Shown in pieces: positions 7,953-8,846 of a stretch of 8,846 nucleotides of DNA. The stretch comes from Actinoplanes liguriensis (GTDB taxonomy: Bacteria; Actinomycetota; Actinomycetes; Mycobacteriales; Micromonosporaceae). Every line of letters starts with the position of its first letter. The stretch's first letter is position 1. The stretch covers positions 73,560 through 82,405 of the forward strand of contig KL571278.1 of the NCBI GenBank assembly GCA_000715855.1, in the 5' to 3' direction. The notes beneath the pieces were generated by a model, which was not told the origin of the DNA, did not search any database, and worked only from the letters and a program-made list of their open reading frames with translations. The translations under genes were made by a program, and so were the position numbers.

Positions 7953-8147
7953 GAGCACCCCCACGATCGTGCCGATGATCAGTGACGCCCCGATCAGCAG
8001 CGCGTGCACCCAGAGGAACGCCGTGGGCGTGCCGCCGTCGAACGAGCGCTCGTCCCGGTAGATCGCGAGGCCGAAGCGGGGCCAGATCACCCACGTCCAC
8101 ACCCCGACCGCCACCAGGAACGCTGCCCACCGTCGTGTGATCACCAC
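7920..8147 (-). CDS. SCO4848-family small membrane protein
   Basis: A 75-residue protein with two membrane helices, about 8-29 (AAFLVAVGVWTWVIW...) and 44-66 (FLWVHALLIGASLIIGTIVG), joined by a charged loop (YRDERSFDGGTPT). The basic MVITRR start, the GVWTWVIW helix, a PTAF-x-WVH segment and a closing GTIVGVLGVR match what I know of the SCO4848 family, a conserved actinobacterial membrane family of unknown function. The GTG at 8147 is the likely start (a second GTG follows at 8144); no clear ribosome-binding site precedes it. It starts 22 bp after the preceding gene and probably shares its transcript. Its last codons are the diverged copy of the 34-bp repeat. Confidence 0.75.
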   Translation of the reverse strand: MVITRRWAAFLVAVGVWTWVIWPRFGLAIYRDERSFDGGTPTAFLWVHALLIGASLIIGTIVGVLGVRAWRSAPR

Positions 8148-8169
8148 GGCGACGAGTATCGCAGCGCGC

Positions 8170-8568
8170 TCAGCGGGTCAGCCGGGCGGCTATCCGGCGC
8201 CAGCCCTCGTGCACCTCGGACGGCGCCGGGGTGGGCGGGGGCGGGCCGCCGATGCCCTGCTCGGCGAGCAGCTCGTCACCGGGCGCGGTGTCGTCCTCGG
8301 CCATCGCGCGGGTCGCCTCGATCTCCTTGCGGATCGCGTCCGCGCCGTCCAGCGGCAGCATCGGCTCCACCACGGCCATCAGGTCGTCGTCGGCGACCAC
8401 GGCCCGCGCCAGGGCGATCGCGTGGTCCCTTTCGTACGGACCGCAGACGACCGGATCCCAGTCCTCCCGGTCACCCAGGGAGCCGATGGTGATCACCCAC
8501 GGCAGGCCGGTGGACGGCGAGCCGGGCGGCAGATGAATGGTGACGAGAGTGCCCACGCAGGACATCAT
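8170..8568 (-). CDS. conserved-looking hypothetical protein, 132 residues
   Basis: I do not recognise this protein. It is soluble, acidic and without a signal peptide or membrane helix. The N-terminal two thirds look folded: strands around TLVTIHLP (7-14) and PWVITIG (23-29), a segment GPYERDHAIALARAVV (43-58) that reads as strand-turn-helix, and an acidic helix rich in Ala/Glu (about 78-92). A Gly/Pro-rich stretch (GGPPPPTPAPSE, about 107-118) leads to a short tail ending WRRIAARLTR. The ATG at 8568 overlaps the BrkB-type stop as ATGA, indicating translational coupling; a second ATG follows at 8565. It lies between two membrane-protein genes, so a role linked to them is possible but unproven. 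Confidence 0.75.
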   Translation of the reverse strand: MMSCVGTLVTIHLPPGSPSTGLPWVITIGSLGDREDWDPVVCGPYERDHAIALARAVVADDDLMAVVEPMLPLDGADAIRKEIEATRAMAEDDTAPGDELLAEQGIGGPPPPTPAPSEVHEGWRRIAARLTR

Positions 8569-8846
8569 CGCGGGCGGGCGTCCCGGATCCAGAGGTTTTG
8601 CCCCACCGGGGCGGTTTTATCGCCGGCCGACAGATCCACCACCCGCCCGTGCGGACTGGTCGCCGCCCAGGCCGCGCCGAAGAGCAGGAGCTGGTGGAAG
8701 ACGTACAGGTAGACCAGCGCGCCGACGGCGGAGCCGACCAGTCCGTACGCCGGATTGCGCTCGACCATCGCGACGAACGACTTGCCGACGGTGTTGAGCA
8801 GCATCAGTCCGATCCCGACCTGCAGCACCGGCGGGGCCATCCGGCG
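8565..8846 (-). CDS. YihY/BrkB-family membrane protein, C-terminal part
   Basis: The last 93 codons of a gene entering from the right edge; its start lies outside the window. Two hydrophobic segments are visible: PPVLQVGIGLMLLNTV and, after a short charged stretch (MVERNPAYG), a segment running LVGSAVGALVYLYVFHQLL into LFGAAWAA. An aromatic-rich helix ending in LLLFGAAW is characteristic of the last membrane helix of YihY/BrkB (once called RNase BN) proteins, usually written as ILLFGAEF. A hydrophilic tail (SPHGRVVDL... to RPR) follows. In Streptomyces, as I recall, a YihY-type gene also neighbours SCO4848, which supports the call. The true function of this family is not settled. Confidence 0.75.
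   Translation of the reverse strand, partial: RRMAPPVLQVGIGLMLLNTVGKSFVAMVERNPAYGLVGSAVGALVYLYVFHQLLLFGAAWAATSPHGRVVDLSAGDKTAPVGQNLWIRDARPR

Noticed and set aside
7710..8061. Repetitive peptides encoded by the 34-bp array on the plus strand and by an alternative minus-strand frame
   Set aside because: The unit length is not a multiple of three, so every frame cycles through the repeat; no ribosome-binding site or family resemblance.

Overview
This is high-GC DNA with strong G/C preference at third codon positions, GTG, TTG and probably CTG starts, and protein families typical of Actinobacteria. The gene set and protein flavour suggest a Micromonosporaceae-like organism (Actinoplanes/Micromonospora type), but genus-level placement is inference. 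Every gene I can support lies on the minus strand, so the biological order runs from right to left.

Right end (about 7920-8846): the C-terminal end of a YihY/BrkB-type membrane protein, a 132-residue protein I do not recognise whose start overlaps the BrkB stop (ATGA), and a 75-residue two-helix membrane protein matching the SCO4848 family. This looks like one short operon. Its 3' end runs into four perfect 34-bp tandem repeats (7789-7924). A diverged fifth copy lies inside the last codons of the SCO4848-like gene. The remaining gene-free stretch (7471-7788) is less GC-rich and holds the leader and probable control region of the next operon, including an 11-bp-phased direct repeat and a 10-bp palindrome.

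Main block (about 83-7470): a nucleoside uptake and salvage operon. In transcription order it has a BMP/PnrA-type lipoprotein that binds the substrate (TTG start), a strong hairpin, a double-domain ABC ATPase (probable CTG start), two BPD_transp_2-type permeases (coupled by a GTGA overlap and then a 4-bp gap), a second hairpin with a possible internal promoter, cytidine deaminase with an unexpected C-terminal domain, and thymidine phosphorylase. A further reading frame starts 6 bp after the thymidine phosphorylase stop and runs off the left edge.

Working together, the lipoprotein captures nucleosides outside the membrane and the ATPase-permease complex imports them. Cytidine deaminase converts (deoxy)cytidine to (deoxy)uridine, and thymidine phosphorylase cleaves deoxyuridine and thymidine to base plus deoxyribose-1-phosphate. 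Importer plus cdd plus deoA is a known actinobacterial arrangement, so the core is not a new system. The less ordinary parts are the domain fused to cytidine deaminase, the perfect 34-bp repeat array, the non-canonical start of the ATPase, and the two intra-operon hairpins.
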